Under the pieces are notes generated by a model. That model had not been told where the DNA came from, made no database searches, and saw nothing but the letters and a program-made list of their open reading frames with translations. The translations under genes were made by a program, and so were the position numbers. DNA of 42,053 nucleotides from Nemertoderma westbladi (taxonomy: Eukaryota; Xenacoelomorpha; Nemertodermatida; Nemertodermatidae), in NCBI GenBank assembly GCA_032718475.1, contig JAUCBJ010001433.1, forward strand, positions 1-42,053. The letters are read 5' to 3'. Within the stretch, counting starts at the first letter, position 1. The number at the start of each line of letters is the position of its first letter. Below are positions 9,068-19,900 of this stretch, piece after piece.

Positions 9068-10927
9068 ACCAATGAGACACCTCCAATGTTATATAGTGTC
9101 TCGTTGGAGATGTGTGTATTGTACTTGACACAATGAACCCGGCGTAGCATTCTTGTGAATGTGCCATCCAGAGATTGGGTGTCCTCAGCAGTTAGAGCCC
9201 AGCATGGACTCCCGTAGTGGAGTACTGGAACTACTGCTGCTCTAAATAATCGGACCTTAAGTTTCCGATTAATTCTCGGTGACTTCCAATCCTGGAAAGC
9301 CTATTCAAGGCTGCCCATGCCTTTCCCTTACGTATTCGAAGGCTGACTTCCGGATCCATGATCCCAGGTAACAGAAGTCGTCCACATGCTCAAGCATACC
9401 ATCCTTTGAGCTTATGCTCATCCGATCAGAGACTTGCTGAGGACTTTCAAAGTTAACTGTCAAAATTTTGGTCTTTCTGGAGTTAATAAAAAGACCAACA
9501 CTAGAAGCAGCATGTTCTAATGAGCTGAGGAGCCGTTGGGCTCCCTCTAATGATTCTGAGAGTACTCCTAAGTCATCAGCAAAGTCTAGATCAGTTAGGT
9601 ACTTGGCAGGATTTCCTCGACTTCTGGAGCCAGTAGGTGGAGTTATCATCACCCCATCATCATTATGATGATCTAAGGACATGCGTAGAACATAGTCAAC
9701 CACAATAATGAACAAGAATGGTGCAAGTGTGTCTCCTTGGAGGACGCCCCATAACACTTCAAATGGTTCTGTGTCATCGTCAACAGTAGACACAAATGTT
9801 GTCGAACCATCGTATACTGATCTGATTGCTGCAATAATTTCATCAGGAATCCCATATAATGAAAGTATGCTGAACATACGTGAGCGAGAGACTGAATCAA
9901 AGGCCTTGAAGAAGTCAACAAAGATAACAGCCATATGCCTGTCTTTCTTTTTTGATAATTCTTCAATTATCCTTCTAAGTGCCAAAATGGGCTCCATGGT
10001 CCCACGACCTTTACGGAACCCATTCTGATTTCCACGGAGCAGTCTCTCAATGGGATCCCTGATGCGATTTAATAGAATCCTATTGTATAGCTTTGCAGCA
10101 ATCGAGATCAATGAGATTCCCCGAAAAGAACCATAGAGTGTTAGGTTGCCCTTCTTGGGAACTGGCACCAACTTATTTGTTTTCATTTCTTGTGGGACTC
10201 TTGTTGTTCGGTACATGTCTACTATGATGGGATAGATGAGCTTTAAACACTCAGGTATTTTAAAGACCTCAGGGGGAACACCATCTACTCCACTGGCACG
10301 ATTGGTCTTAATGTTCCTTGCAGCAGCCTTCACTTCTGCAAAGGAGATATCGCCAATGGGAATATCTGGGAGTACAGACTCAGACACTTTCACTTCTATA
10401 AAGTTATCAGGCAAGACCCTGTCATTATTGAGGAGCTTTTCAAAGTGGGCCTTCCAACCATTGAGGCGATCGGCTGGTGATTCAGCCTTAACCTTGGTGG
10501 TTGGTTGGCTTTTCCGCCCAGTAACCAAGTTGGTCGATTTCCATGCCTGGGATGATTGCCTGCTGTCGCAAGCATCATTGATGGCATCAACCTGTTGGTT
10601 TATTAGCTCCTGTAGATTAACAGAGTACTGCCTGTTCAGGGACCTAGATGCAGCCTTAACTGCATTCTTGGCCGCTGTAGTCTGTTTGAGTCGGGACTCT
10701 TTCTGCGCCTTGTAGAGGTCATTTCGGCACTTCTGAATTTTGTTGTCAGTCCAGGGCGCCCGTTTCCTGTTTCGAGGGTATACAGTAACTGTTTCTGCAG
10801 CTGCTAACTTAACCGCCTCAGTGAAGGCAGTATAGCCCTCACAGTGATCTGCCGCCTCAGAGGCAAGAACCTCATACCTGTTGCTCAGCTGTAGTGTGAA
10901 GCTGGATCTCACACTGTCAAACACTAC
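9067..10927 (-). pseudogene. LINE (non-LTR retrotransposon) reverse transcriptase, truncated at both ends
   Basis: The main open frame is 9305-10924 (539 residues). It carries the post-endonuclease linker, then RT motifs: VPVPKKGNL, a fingers region, GNQNGFRKGRG, FVDFFKAFDS (first catalytic Asp), GVLQGDTLAP and the FADD box (LDFADDLG). The endonuclease domain expected upstream is missing, so the copy is 5' truncated near 10927. Near 9341 a small deletion relative to the copy at 41030 shifts the frame, and the homologous coding sequence continues to 9068, where it stops at the BEL/Pao LTR. The FADD box and lack of LTRs identify a LINE; I do not assign a clade. Two other copies of the same family lie at 35130-35645 and 40461-41625. 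Confidence 0.85.
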
Positions 10928-11558
10928 TGACTGATTAACAGACTACAGACAGTCAGGTTTGAGCGGGAAGGTTCAAACTTTAAAGCAAACTATCTCGGAA
11001 TTACATTTCACGATATTTCCATTTTTCAAAATACTACTCCTCCGCCGTTTTTCACCCAAATTCGATAATTTATGGCTCGTTTGAAAGGTTTTTTGAAAAA
11101 ATTCTTGAAAAATTATCCAGCACTTTTTTGAAATTTTTTTTTAATATTATTGAAAATTTTAATTAATTTAATTAATTTTAATTATTTAATTTAAGTTATT
11201 TACTTAAAAATTGAAAATTTAAAAAATCGGCTGAATAATTTTTGTAGAAACGAAGGTGCTGAGTCCAAAAAAGTGGGTTTCAAAAAAATTGAATGAATAT
11301 TAATGGACTAGTAGTGTTTTTAGTGAAATTATTAATTCCACCACTCGCCGCTAGAGGGGGACTTTCAAATATCCATTTGGGGGCTCTTTGGCCTTCCACA
11401 CGTTGGCTGAACACAACCTAACTGTGGTATTGACCAACAACAACACGGTGTTACTTACAGCTGTTTCAAAAACAACTCCCCTGAGGGGGTACCCCCCCCC
11501 CCCCCCCCCCCCCCTTAAAGCAATTATTATCCCTTGACTTAACCGTTGATATAGCTAG
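10928..11558. other. AT-rich noncoding stretch with a poly-C run
   Basis: No gene is seen. It holds an AT-rich block with short AATT repeats (11130-11230), one isolated CTCF-like core CCGCTAGAGGG at about 11349, and a 23-base C run at 11492-11514 just upstream of the first psq exon. Confidence 0.6.
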
Positions 11559-11919
11559 GAAACCCAATGTTAGTCTTCCGGACTGGAGGTTGTCTACTCG
11601 CTCCACCAAGACTTTCTCCCAACGCCAGTACTCCAAGGAGGCATTGGAGGAGGCCATTACTGCTGTTCTATGGAAACGTATACCAGTCAGGAAGGTCGCG
11701 GCTTTGTATAATATACCCAAGTCGACGCTATATGATAACATTAAAAGCGTCGCTGTCTCTGGTGAGATTAGAACCGCGGCGGAAAACCAAATTAATGACG
11801 TCGCTGTCAACCAATCACTCGAGACTACGTACGATTTAATACCGGAGTCTAAAAATGTGGATATATATGTTCATGATTTATATTTCAACGCTATAAAAAT
11901 TCATCCCTCTCCAGGGTAA
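11559..11919 (+). CDS. Candidate alternative 3' exon A, Pipsqueak-type HTH domain
   Basis: The open frame contains a clear HTH_psq DNA-binding domain: QRQYSKEALEEAITAV, then VRKVAALYNIPKSTLYDNIK, the second part being the recognition helix. The frame runs on through about 40 unrecognised residues to a TAA at 11917-11919, the last dozen of which read into a dispersed repeat. Three AG acceptors (before 11559, 11574 and 11589) lie in frame; all place the first exon base at the third codon position, as in the three other exons of this window. The upstream pyrimidine tract is poor, so the exact acceptor is uncertain. A donor-like GTGAGA at 11762 would leave a different phase and so would not join the downstream exons in frame, which favours a terminal exon. 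It could instead be a pogo-type transposase fragment, but no transposase core follows. Confidence 0.65.
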
Positions 11920-12110
11920 ATCAACTCAAATAACAGCTGATTACTCGCAATAATAGAAATGTAACCTGTTATATGGACGTTAGTTTATTGTTTTGGTTAG
12001 AATAACGTGCCACTATTACTGTAACCTGTTCCTTTCCCTTAATTGATAATTAACCATTGAGTGACACATTTATTCTCCGACATGGGATTTTCTTCAAGCC
12101 CCATCATATC
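11898..12110 (+). repeat. Dispersed repeat, copy 1
   Basis: About 200 bases similar to 28755-28960: both have TTCATCCCTCTCCAGGG, then ATAACAGCTGATTACTC, TGTAACCTG, TAGTTTATTGTTT, ATAACGTGCCACT and again TGTAACCTG, ending near an ATGG-CGGG/ATGGGATTTT block. The second copy has G-rich terminal inverted repeats; this copy has lost them. Confidence 0.75.
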
Positions 12111-12760
12111 TCCGGAATTTAGTGTCGAAATTCAGTGACAGGACATGCCACTGAATTAAGACGCTATATTCCGGGGCGCGGTGTATTGCTCTCATACACA
12201 CGTAATGTTTAATTGTTCAGTGTTCCGTTTATTGATATGTGATGTGCTTTTTTATTTTTTTCCTATTTATACGGTATCATATTATACTATTTTTAGTAAC
12301 CTCTACTGATTATTAGCTACTACTAATAATAATTTTGTTCGAGCATATAATATATACAGTATATCTATATATATATATATACATTTACGTTGTACCTCCG
12401 TTAATTTAGTTGTTGTAATAATTCTGTTTACCAATATATTTCTGTATTTTACAGTGTTTTAGTGATAGACTTCACGTCATTGGACTTCACGTTCATGGAC
12501 TTCATGTCAGTGCATTTTTTACTGTAGGATAATATATATTTTAAATCGTTTTAGGTAAATCTTATAATAATGATAATAGTTAATTAAATTTCATGATGAA
12601 TTTGTTTTTTTTAATAAACGAATGAGGCAATAGGTTTGTATAATGTCGGTTCGTAAGGAATTCTTCTAGACTCCTTTATGTTTGGTTTCAGTCCTACTGT
12701 CTGACACCTGGTATATCCTACTCTCTACAGTCATACAGACTCCCTGTTTTATTTGTCTAG
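12111..12760. other. AT-rich spacer with a poly(A) signal
   Basis: No gene is seen. It contains an AT dinucleotide microsatellite near 12362-12380 and two similar phrases (GGACTTCACGT, 12480-12510). AATAAA at 12613-12618 is a possible poly(A) signal for exon A, about 700 bases after its stop. A pyrimidine-rich tract (12741-12758) ends in the acceptor of exon B. Confidence 0.5.
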
Positions 12761-13031
12761 AGGCGAGCGTTCTAATCACTACAGAGTTCCCTGCCGTTCC
12801 GAAGGCACAAAACGTCCCTTTCGCCAATACTCAGAGGAGACGCTAGAGGCGGCACTAAGAGCTGTTGTGGAAGATCACATGGGAATAATGCCGGCGGCGA
12901 GGAAGTTTAAAGTTCCTAAGTCTACTTTATACGACCGGTATAGAGCCAGACATGGGTCTTTTGGTAGAGCGTTGGTTAAAGACACAACAGTGGGGACTGT
13001 TGATGTTCTAGAACAATGGAATGATGGATAA
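12761..13031 (+). CDS. Candidate alternative 3' exon B, Pipsqueak-type HTH domain
   Basis: The acceptor TTTTATTTGTCTAG ends at 12760 after a good pyrimidine tract, and the first exon base completes the split codon (third position). The protein begins GERSNHYRVPCRSEGTKR and contains a second HTH_psq domain: FRQYSEETLEAALRAVV, then PAARKFKVPKSTLYDRYR. About 25 residues follow before TAA at 13029-13031. The domain is clearly related to that of exon A but only moderately similar, so this is an old duplication or independent recruitment. No AATAAA was found in the next 400 bases. The same acceptor phase as the other three exons supports one gene with interchangeable terminal exons. Confidence 0.7.
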
Positions 13032-13457
13032 ATAAGATTCATTCTAGAGGAAAAACGTGCTTTTAATCATTACAGTGACTATTATAATATTGATAAATTA
13101 TTGCTTCTAGTTTTGTTTGTAATTTATTACTAAAACAGCCGACATATTTTTTAAATATATTTTTAAATGTATGTCTTTACCTGTTTTTTTTATTGCCTCA
13201 TATCTTTTATTAATTATGACTAATATTGAACGATTTACTATATGTACAATAACGTTCAGTGGAAGTGCATACAGCATATATTTGTGAGTTAAGATAAATT
13301 CTCCCAGTCAAATTTGATGAAAAAAAAACAATATATTTTACGACCCTGCTTGGGCTCATTTATGGAAAAAAGATCACCTTGATGTCATGGCGGTGAGAAA
13401 TCTCATATGTTTTGCTTTTAACAATGTTCTCACATGTGTTTAACATGGAATATTGTA
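13032..13457. other. AT-rich noncoding spacer
   Basis: Probably the 3' UTR of exon B followed by intron. It is rich in T and A runs with no coding signal, and no canonical AATAAA is seen. Confidence 0.5.
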
Positions 13458-13537
13458 ACATGTGGGGCGAGCCACGAAGTTGGCGGAGCCTTAGCGAATT
13501 GACACTGTTAGGGGGTGGGTCAATTTATGCAAATAGT

Positions 13538-13603
13538 TGTCGTCGTCGTCGTCGTCGTCGTTGTCGTCGTCGTCGTTGTCGTCGTCGTCGTTGTCGTCGT
13601 CGT
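13538..13603 (+). repeat. GTC trinucleotide microsatellite
   Basis: About 65 bases of GTC repeats broken by regular GTT variants, giving a GTCGTCGTCGTT superstructure. Confidence 0.9.
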
Positions 13604-13726
13604 TACGATTTTGACATGCTAATAACTTTGTCGGATTTAAAGCTGCCAAGTTGAAAATTTGTAGGTATCAATATAAGCAAAAGTTGAGATTTTTGAGAGA
13701 CTTTCAGACACCATCAGTGCAATGGT

Positions 13727-14960
13727 CTCCCGCTAGAGGGCCACATGTCTAAACATTAAATGGCCACCCATTTCTTTGCTTTTAATCCGTTTAAGCTGAA
13801 ACTTGGGAAGTATGTACTAGACCATTAGCTGTAAATTTCAAAGGAGGCTAATCTGTCTGCAGTTCTCCAGTCTGCCGCTAGAGGGCGAAATGTCCCGAAT
13901 GTGAAATTATTCTTCCATTTAGTTGTTTATGATCTGATTACGCTGAAACTTGTCATATATGTACTAGATGACATCCTGAGTCTTTGTGTGGATTGTAATC
14001 GGTCCGAAGTTTTCCAGTCTCCCGCTAGAGGGCCACATGTCTAAACATTAAATGGCCACCCATTTCTTTGCTTTTAATCCGTTTAAGCTGAAACTTGGGA
14101 AGTATGTACTAGACCATTAGCTGTAAATTTCAAAGGAGGCTAATCTGTCTGCAGTTCTCCAGTCTGCCGCTAGAGGGCGAAATGTCCCGAATGTGAAATT
14201 ATTCTTCCATTTAGTTGTTTATGATCTGATTACGCTGAAACTTGTCATATATGTACTAGATGACATCCTGAGTCTTTGTGTGGATTGTAATCGGTCCGAA
14301 GTTTTCCAGTCTCCCGCTAGAGGGCCACATGTCTAAACATTAAATGGCCACCCATTTCTTTGCTTTTAATCCGTTTAAGCTGAAACTTGGGAAGTATGTA
14401 CTAGACCATTAGCTGTAAATTTCAAAGGAGGCTAATCTGTCTGCAGTTCTCCAGTCTGCCGCTAGAGGGCGAAATGTCCCGAATGTGAAATTATTCTTCC
14501 ATTTAGTTGTTTATGATCTGATTACGCTGAAACTTGTCATATATGTACTAGAAGACATCCTAAGTCTTTGTGTGGACAGTAATCGGTCCGGAGTTTTCGA
14601 GTCTGCCGCTAGAGGGCGAAATGTAGGAAAGTGATAACCTTTGCGAATTCCTTGATCTTAATCTATTTAAGCTGAATTTTGGAATATACAGTACCGGTAT
14701 GTACTAGACCACATGCCTCGTCTTTGTGAGGAAGGTGATCGATCCGTAGTTCTTTAATATGCCGCTAGAGGGCTAAATGTATGAAAGTGAAAACCTTCCA
14801 ACATTTCGTTATTTATGATCCGTCAATCGGAAACTTGGTAGATATGTAATAGACCATAGGCTGTGGCTTTGTAGGGAAACTAATCCTTCCTTCTTCAGTT
14901 ACCCAGTCTCCCGCTAGAGGGTTAACGTTTTCCGGGAAAATCTTCTCCTATGTTTTTATA
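13727..14960 (+). repeat. Tandem repeat, 292-bp period of two ~146-bp halves
   Basis: CCGCTAGAGGG starts at 13730, 13875, 14022, 14167, 14314, 14459, 14606, 14762 and 14911, spacings of 145-156 bases. Two alternating unit types make an exact 292-bp period over the first seven sites; the last units are degenerate. Unit text includes GCTGAAACTTG and ATGTACTAGA. No coding potential is seen. Confidence 0.9.
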
Positions 14961-15235
14961 ATCCTTTCGAGTTGATACTTAGCATTAACTCATTTCACGT
15001 GCTGCGCGAAGGCCCCACTTCGTGTATATATATATATTGGAACATGGAAACGTGTTATTTAACTGCAATGAATAATAGCATTCCTTCATACATAGCGCTT
15101 TTTTATTGTTATATTTGATTGTGTTAACATGCCATCTTTGACAGATTACATTCCTCAATATGTCAACGCTTCAAGTTAAAATATAAAAATTAAATATTTG
15201 TTAAAACCACAATTGCACTGCGTTAAATCCACAAT

Positions 15236-15440
15236 AAGCCTTTGGTACATGCCACAAGAGGATTATGTTATATGTCACAAAATGGCAGTGTTACATTTCA
15301 CATTAAGCCTTTGGTACATGCCACAAGAGGCAAATTGCCAGTGTTACATCTCACAATAGGCCTGTTTCACTTGCCAAAATTTGACAGTGTTACATGTTGC
15401 TGTAGTCATGTGTTGGTGTCACAATATTCCTGTGTTACGT
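15236..15440 (+). repeat. Short tandem repeat upstream of the minisatellite
   Basis: AAGCCTTTGGTACATGCC recurs 68 bases apart (15237, 15305), and CAGTGTTACAT and related words recur several times up to 15440. It forms the left flank of the 10-kb minisatellite and shares no clear unit with it. Confidence 0.65.
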
Positions 15441-15494
15441 GCATGCAATATTCGAGAGGAGCCTTCCTACTGCCTCAATTAGAGAGGAGCCTTC

Positions 15495-16440
15495 GGGTCG
15501 CCTCCGGTAGAGAGGAGCCTTCCGGTTGCATCCGGTAGTGAGGAACCCTTGGGTTGCCTTTGGTAGAGAGGGGCCTTTGGGTTGCTTCCTAGTGGAGGAG
15601 CCTTAAGCTTGCCTCCGTTAGAGAGGAGCCTTCGGGTTGCCTCTGTTAGAGGGGAGTCATTGGGTTGCCTCCAATAGAGAGGAGCCTTTGGGTTGCCTCC
15701 AGTAGAGGAGCCTTAAGCTTGCCTCCGGTCGAGAGGAGCCTTCGGGTTGCCTCTGTTAGCGATTAACCTTTTATTTGCCTCTGGTAGAGAGGATCCTTTG
15801 GGTTGCCTCTGTTAGAGAGGAGCCTTTGGGTTGCCTCCAGTAGAGGAGCCTTAAGCTTGCCTCCGGTAGTGAGGAGCCTTTGGGTTGCCTCCAGTAGAGA
15901 GGAGCCTTTGGGTTGCCTCTGGTAGTGAGGAGTCTTTGGGTTGCCTCCGGTAGAGAGTAGCCTTCCGGTTGCATCCGGTAGTGAGGAACCCTTGGGTTGC
16001 CTTTGGTAGAGAGGGGCCTTTGGGTTGCTTCCTAGTGGAGGAGCCTTAAGCTTGCCTCCGTTAGAGAGGAGCCTTCGGGTTGCCTCTGTTAGAGGGGAGT
16101 CATTGGGTTGCCTCCAATAGAGAGGAGCCTTTGGGTTGCCTCCAGTAGAGGAGCCTTAAGCTTGCCTCCGGTCGAGAGGAGCCTTCGGGTTGCCTCTGTT
16201 AGCGATTAACCTTTTATTTGCCTCTGGTAGAGAGGATCCTTTGGGTTGCCTCTGTTAGAGAGGAGCCTTTGGGTTGCCTCCAGTAGAGGAGCCTTAAGCT
16301 TGCCTCCGGTAGTGAGGAGCCTTTGGGTTGCCTCCAGTAGAGAGGAGCCTTTGGGTTGCCTCTGGTAGTGAGGAGTCTTTGGGTTGCCTCCGGTAGAGAG
16401 TAGCCTTCCGGTTGCATCCGGTAGTGAGGAACCCTTGGGT
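15495..16440. repeat. 443-bp tandem duplication within the minisatellite
   Basis: The stretch around 15771-15974 is repeated essentially unchanged at 16214-16417, an offset of 443 bases. A third, partly deleted copy follows from about 16410 to 16690. The near-identity indicates recent unequal exchange. Confidence 0.85.
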
Positions 16441-16960
16441 TGCCTTTGGTAGAGAGGGGCCTTTGGGTTGCTTCCTAGTGGAGGAGCCTTAAGCTTGCCT
16501 CCGGTCGAGAGGAGCCTTCGGGTTGCCTCTGTTAGCGATTAACCTTTTATTTGCCTCTGGTAGAGAGGATCCTTTGGGTTGCCTCTGTTAGAGAGGAGCC
16601 TTTGGGTTGCCTCCAGTAGAGGAGCCTTAAGCTTGCCTCCGGTAGTGATGAGCCTTTGGGTTGCCTCCAGTAGAGAGGAGCCTTTGGGTTGCCTCTGGTA
16701 GTGAGGAGTCTTTGGGTTGCCTCCAGTAGAGGAGCCTTTGGGTTGCCTCTGGTAGTGAGGAGCCTTTGGGTTGCCTCCAGTAGAGGAGCCTTTGGGTTGC
16801 CTCTGGTAGTGAGGAGCCTTTGGGTTGCCTCCAGTAGAGGAGCCTTTGGGTTGCCTCTGGTAGTTAGGTGCATTTGGGTTGCCTCCAGTAGAGGAGCCTT
16901 AAGCTTCCCTCCGGTAGAGAGGAGCCTTCGGGTTGCCTCTGTTAGAGGGGAGCCATTGGG

Positions 16961-19900
16961 TTGCCTCTGGTAGTGAGGAGTCTTTGGGTTGCCTCCAGTA
17001 GAGGAGCCTTTGGGTTGCCTCTGGTAGTGAGGGGCCTTTGGGTTGCCTCCAGTAGAGGAGCCTTTGGGTTGCCTCTGGTAGTGAGGAGCCTTTGGGTTGC
17101 CTCCAGTAGAGGAGCCTTTGGGTTGCCTCTGGTAGTGAGGAGCCTTTGGGTTGCCTCTGGTAGTGAGGAGTCTTTGGGTTGCCTCCAGTAGAGGAGCCTT
17201 TGGGTTGCCTCTGGTAGTGAGGGGCCTTTGGGTTGCCTCCAGTAGAGGAGCCTTTGGGTTGCCTCTGGTAGTGAGGAGCCTTTGGGTTGCCTCCAGTAGA
17301 GGAGCCTTTGGGTTGCCTCTGGTAGTTAGGAGCCTTTGGGTTGCCTCCAGTAGAGGAGCCTTAAGCTTGCCTCCGGTAGAGAGGAGCCTTTGGGTTGCCT
17401 CCAGTAGAGGAGCCTTAATCTTGCCTCCGGTAGAGAGGAGCCTTCGGGTTGCCTCTGTTAGAGAGGAGCCTTTAGTTGGCCTCCAGTAGAGTGGAGCCTT
17501 TGGGTTGCCTCTGGTAGTGAGGAGCCTTTGGGTTGCCTCCAGTGGAGGTGCCTTTCGGTTGCCTCTAATAGTGAGGAGCCTTTGGGTTGCCTCCAGTAGA
17601 GAGGAGCCTTTGGGTTGCCTCCAGTAGAGGAGCCTTAAGCTTGCCTCCGGTAGAGAGGAGCCTTCGGGTTGCCTCTGTTAGCGATGAACCTTTTAGTGCC
17701 TCTGGTAGAGAGGATCCTTTGGGTTGCCTCTGGTAGAGAGGAGCCTTTGGGTTGCCTCCAGTAGAGGAGCCTTAAGCTTGCCTACGGTAGAGAGGAGCCT
17801 TCGGGTTGCCTCTGTTAGAGAGGAGCCTTTGGGTTGCCTCCAGTAGAGAGGAGCCTTTGGGTTGCCTCTGGTAGTGAGGAGCCTTTGGGTTGCCTCCAGT
17901 AGAGGAGCCTTAAGCTTGCCTCCGGTAGGGAGGAGCCTTCGGGTTGCCTCTGTTAGAGAGGAGCCTTTGGGTTGCCTCCAGTAGAGAGGAGCCTTTGGGT
18001 TGCCTCTGGCAGTGAGGAGCCTTTGGGTTGCCTCCAGCAGAGGAGCCTTTGGGTTGCCTCTGGTAATTAGGAGCCTTTGGGTTGCCACCAGTAGAGGAGC
18101 CTTAAGCTTGCCTCCGGTAGAGATGAGCCATCGGGTTGCCTCTGTTAGAGAGGAGCCTTTGGGTTGCCTCCAGTAAAGAGGAGCCTTTGGGTTGCCTCTT
18201 GTAGTGAGGAGCCTTTGGGTTGCCTCAAGTAGAGGAGCCTTTGGGTTCCCTCTGGTAGTGAGGAGCCTTTGGGTTGCCTTCAGTAGAGGAGCCTTAAGCT
18301 TGCCTCCGATAGAGAGGAGCCTTCGGGTTGCCTCTGTTAGCGATGAACCTTTGGGTTGCCTCTGGCAGAGAGGAGCCTTAGCGTTGCCTCCGGTAGAGAG
18401 CAGCCTTCGGGTTTCCTCCGGTAGAGAGGAGCCTTTGGGTTGCCTCCAGTACAGGAGCCTTAAGTTTGCCTCCAGTAGAGAGGAACCTTCGGGTTGCCTC
18501 CAGTAGAGAGGAACCTTCGGGTTGCCTCCATTAGAGAGGAATATTCGGGTTGCCTCCATTAGAGAGGAACCTTCGGGTTGCCTCTTGTAGAGGGGAACCT
18601 TCGGGTTGCCTCCATTAGAGAGGGAGCCTTCGGGTTGCCTCCACTAGATAGGAGCCTTCGGGTTGCCTCCAGTAGTGAGGAGCCTTCGGGTTGCCTCCAG
18701 TAGAGAGGAGCCTTCGGGTTGCCTCCAGTAGAGAGGAGCCTTCGGGTTGCCTCCAGTAGAGAGGAGCCTTCGGGTTGCTTCTGGTAGTGAGGAGCCTTTG
18801 GGTTGCCTCCAGTAGAGAGGAGCCTTTGGGTTGCCTCCAGTAGAGGAGCCTTAAGCTTGCCTCCGGTAGAGAGGATCCTTCGGGTTGCCTCTGTTAGCGA
18901 TGAACCTTTTAGTTGCCTCTGGTAGAGAGGAGCCTTTGGGTTGCCTCCAGCAGAGGAGCCTTAAGCTTGACTCCGTCAGAGAGGTTGCTTCTTGTATAGG
19001 GGTTGCCCAGAGTAGAAAGGAGCCCTCGGATTGGCTCCAGTAGAAAGGAGCCTTTGGGTTGCCTCCAGCAGAAAAGAACCTTCGGGTTGCTTCTTGTACA
19101 GGGGAGCCTTCGGGTCGCCTCCAGTAGAGAGGAGCCTTCGGGTCGCTTCCAGTAGAGAGGAGCCTTTGGGTTGCCTCCAGTAGAAAGGAGCCTTCGGGTT
19201 ACTTCTTGTAGAGGGGAGTCTTCGGGTTGCCCAGAGTAGCAAGGAGCCCTCGTGTTGGCTCCAGTAGAAAGGAGCCTTTGGGTTGCATCCAGTAGAAAGG
19301 AACCTTCGGGTTGCTTTTTGTAGAGGGGAGCCTTCGGGTTGCCCAGAGTAGAAAGGAGCCTTTGGGTTGCCTCCAGTAGAAAGGAGCCTTTGGGTTGCCT
19401 CCAGTAGAAAGGAGCCTTCGGGTTACTTCTTGTAGAGGGGAGCCTTCGGGTTTCCCAGAGTAGAAAGGAGCCCTCGGGTTGGCTCCAGTAGAAAGGATTC
19501 TTTGGGTTGCCTCCAGTAGAAAGGAACATTCGGGTTGCTTTTTGTAGAGGGGAGCCTTCGGGTTGCCCAGAGTAGAAAGGAGCCCTCGGGTTGGCTCCAG
19601 TAGAAAGGAGCCTTTGGGTTGCGTCCAGTAGAAAGAACCTTCGGGTTGCTTCTTGTACAGGGGAGCCTTCGGGTTGCCCAGAGTAGAAAGGATCCCTCGG
19701 ATTGGCTCCAGTAGAAAGGAGCCTTTGGGTTGCCGCCAGTAGAAAAGAACCTTCGGGTTGCTTCTTGTGCAGGGGATCGTTCGGGTCGCCTCCAGTAGAG
19801 AGGAGCCTTTGGGTTGCCTCCAGTAGAAAGGAGCCTTCGGGTTACTTCTTGTAGAGGGGAGCCTTCGGGTTGCCTCCAGTAGAAAGGAGCCTTCGGGTTG

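Larger units (their letters stand above)
13458..15035 (+). mobile_element. Repeat element: conserved head, GTC microsatellite, tandem core, conserved tail
   Basis: The head (13461-13495) reads GGGGCGAGCCACGAAGT then GGAGCCTTAGCG and recurs on the minus strand at 34440-34405, also next to a short microsatellite. After the (GTC)n tract come about 1.2 kb of roughly 146-bp tandem units. The tail at about 14996-15025 (GTGCTGCGCGAAGGCCCCAC) recurs inverted at 32905-32870. A head, microsatellite, tandem core and tail is the layout of some non-autonomous elements in marine invertebrates (for example the pearl elements of bivalves, linked to Helentrons). Membership in that group is an inference. Confidence 0.5.

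Noticed and set aside
11762-11767. GTGAGA as a splice donor making exon A internal
   Set aside because: It would leave phase 1, which does not fit the acceptor phase of exons B, C and D; an open frame continues to a stop.
13412-13654. Arg-rich frame over the GTC microsatellite
   Set aside because: The Arg run is just the microsatellite translated; there is no conserved sequence around it.
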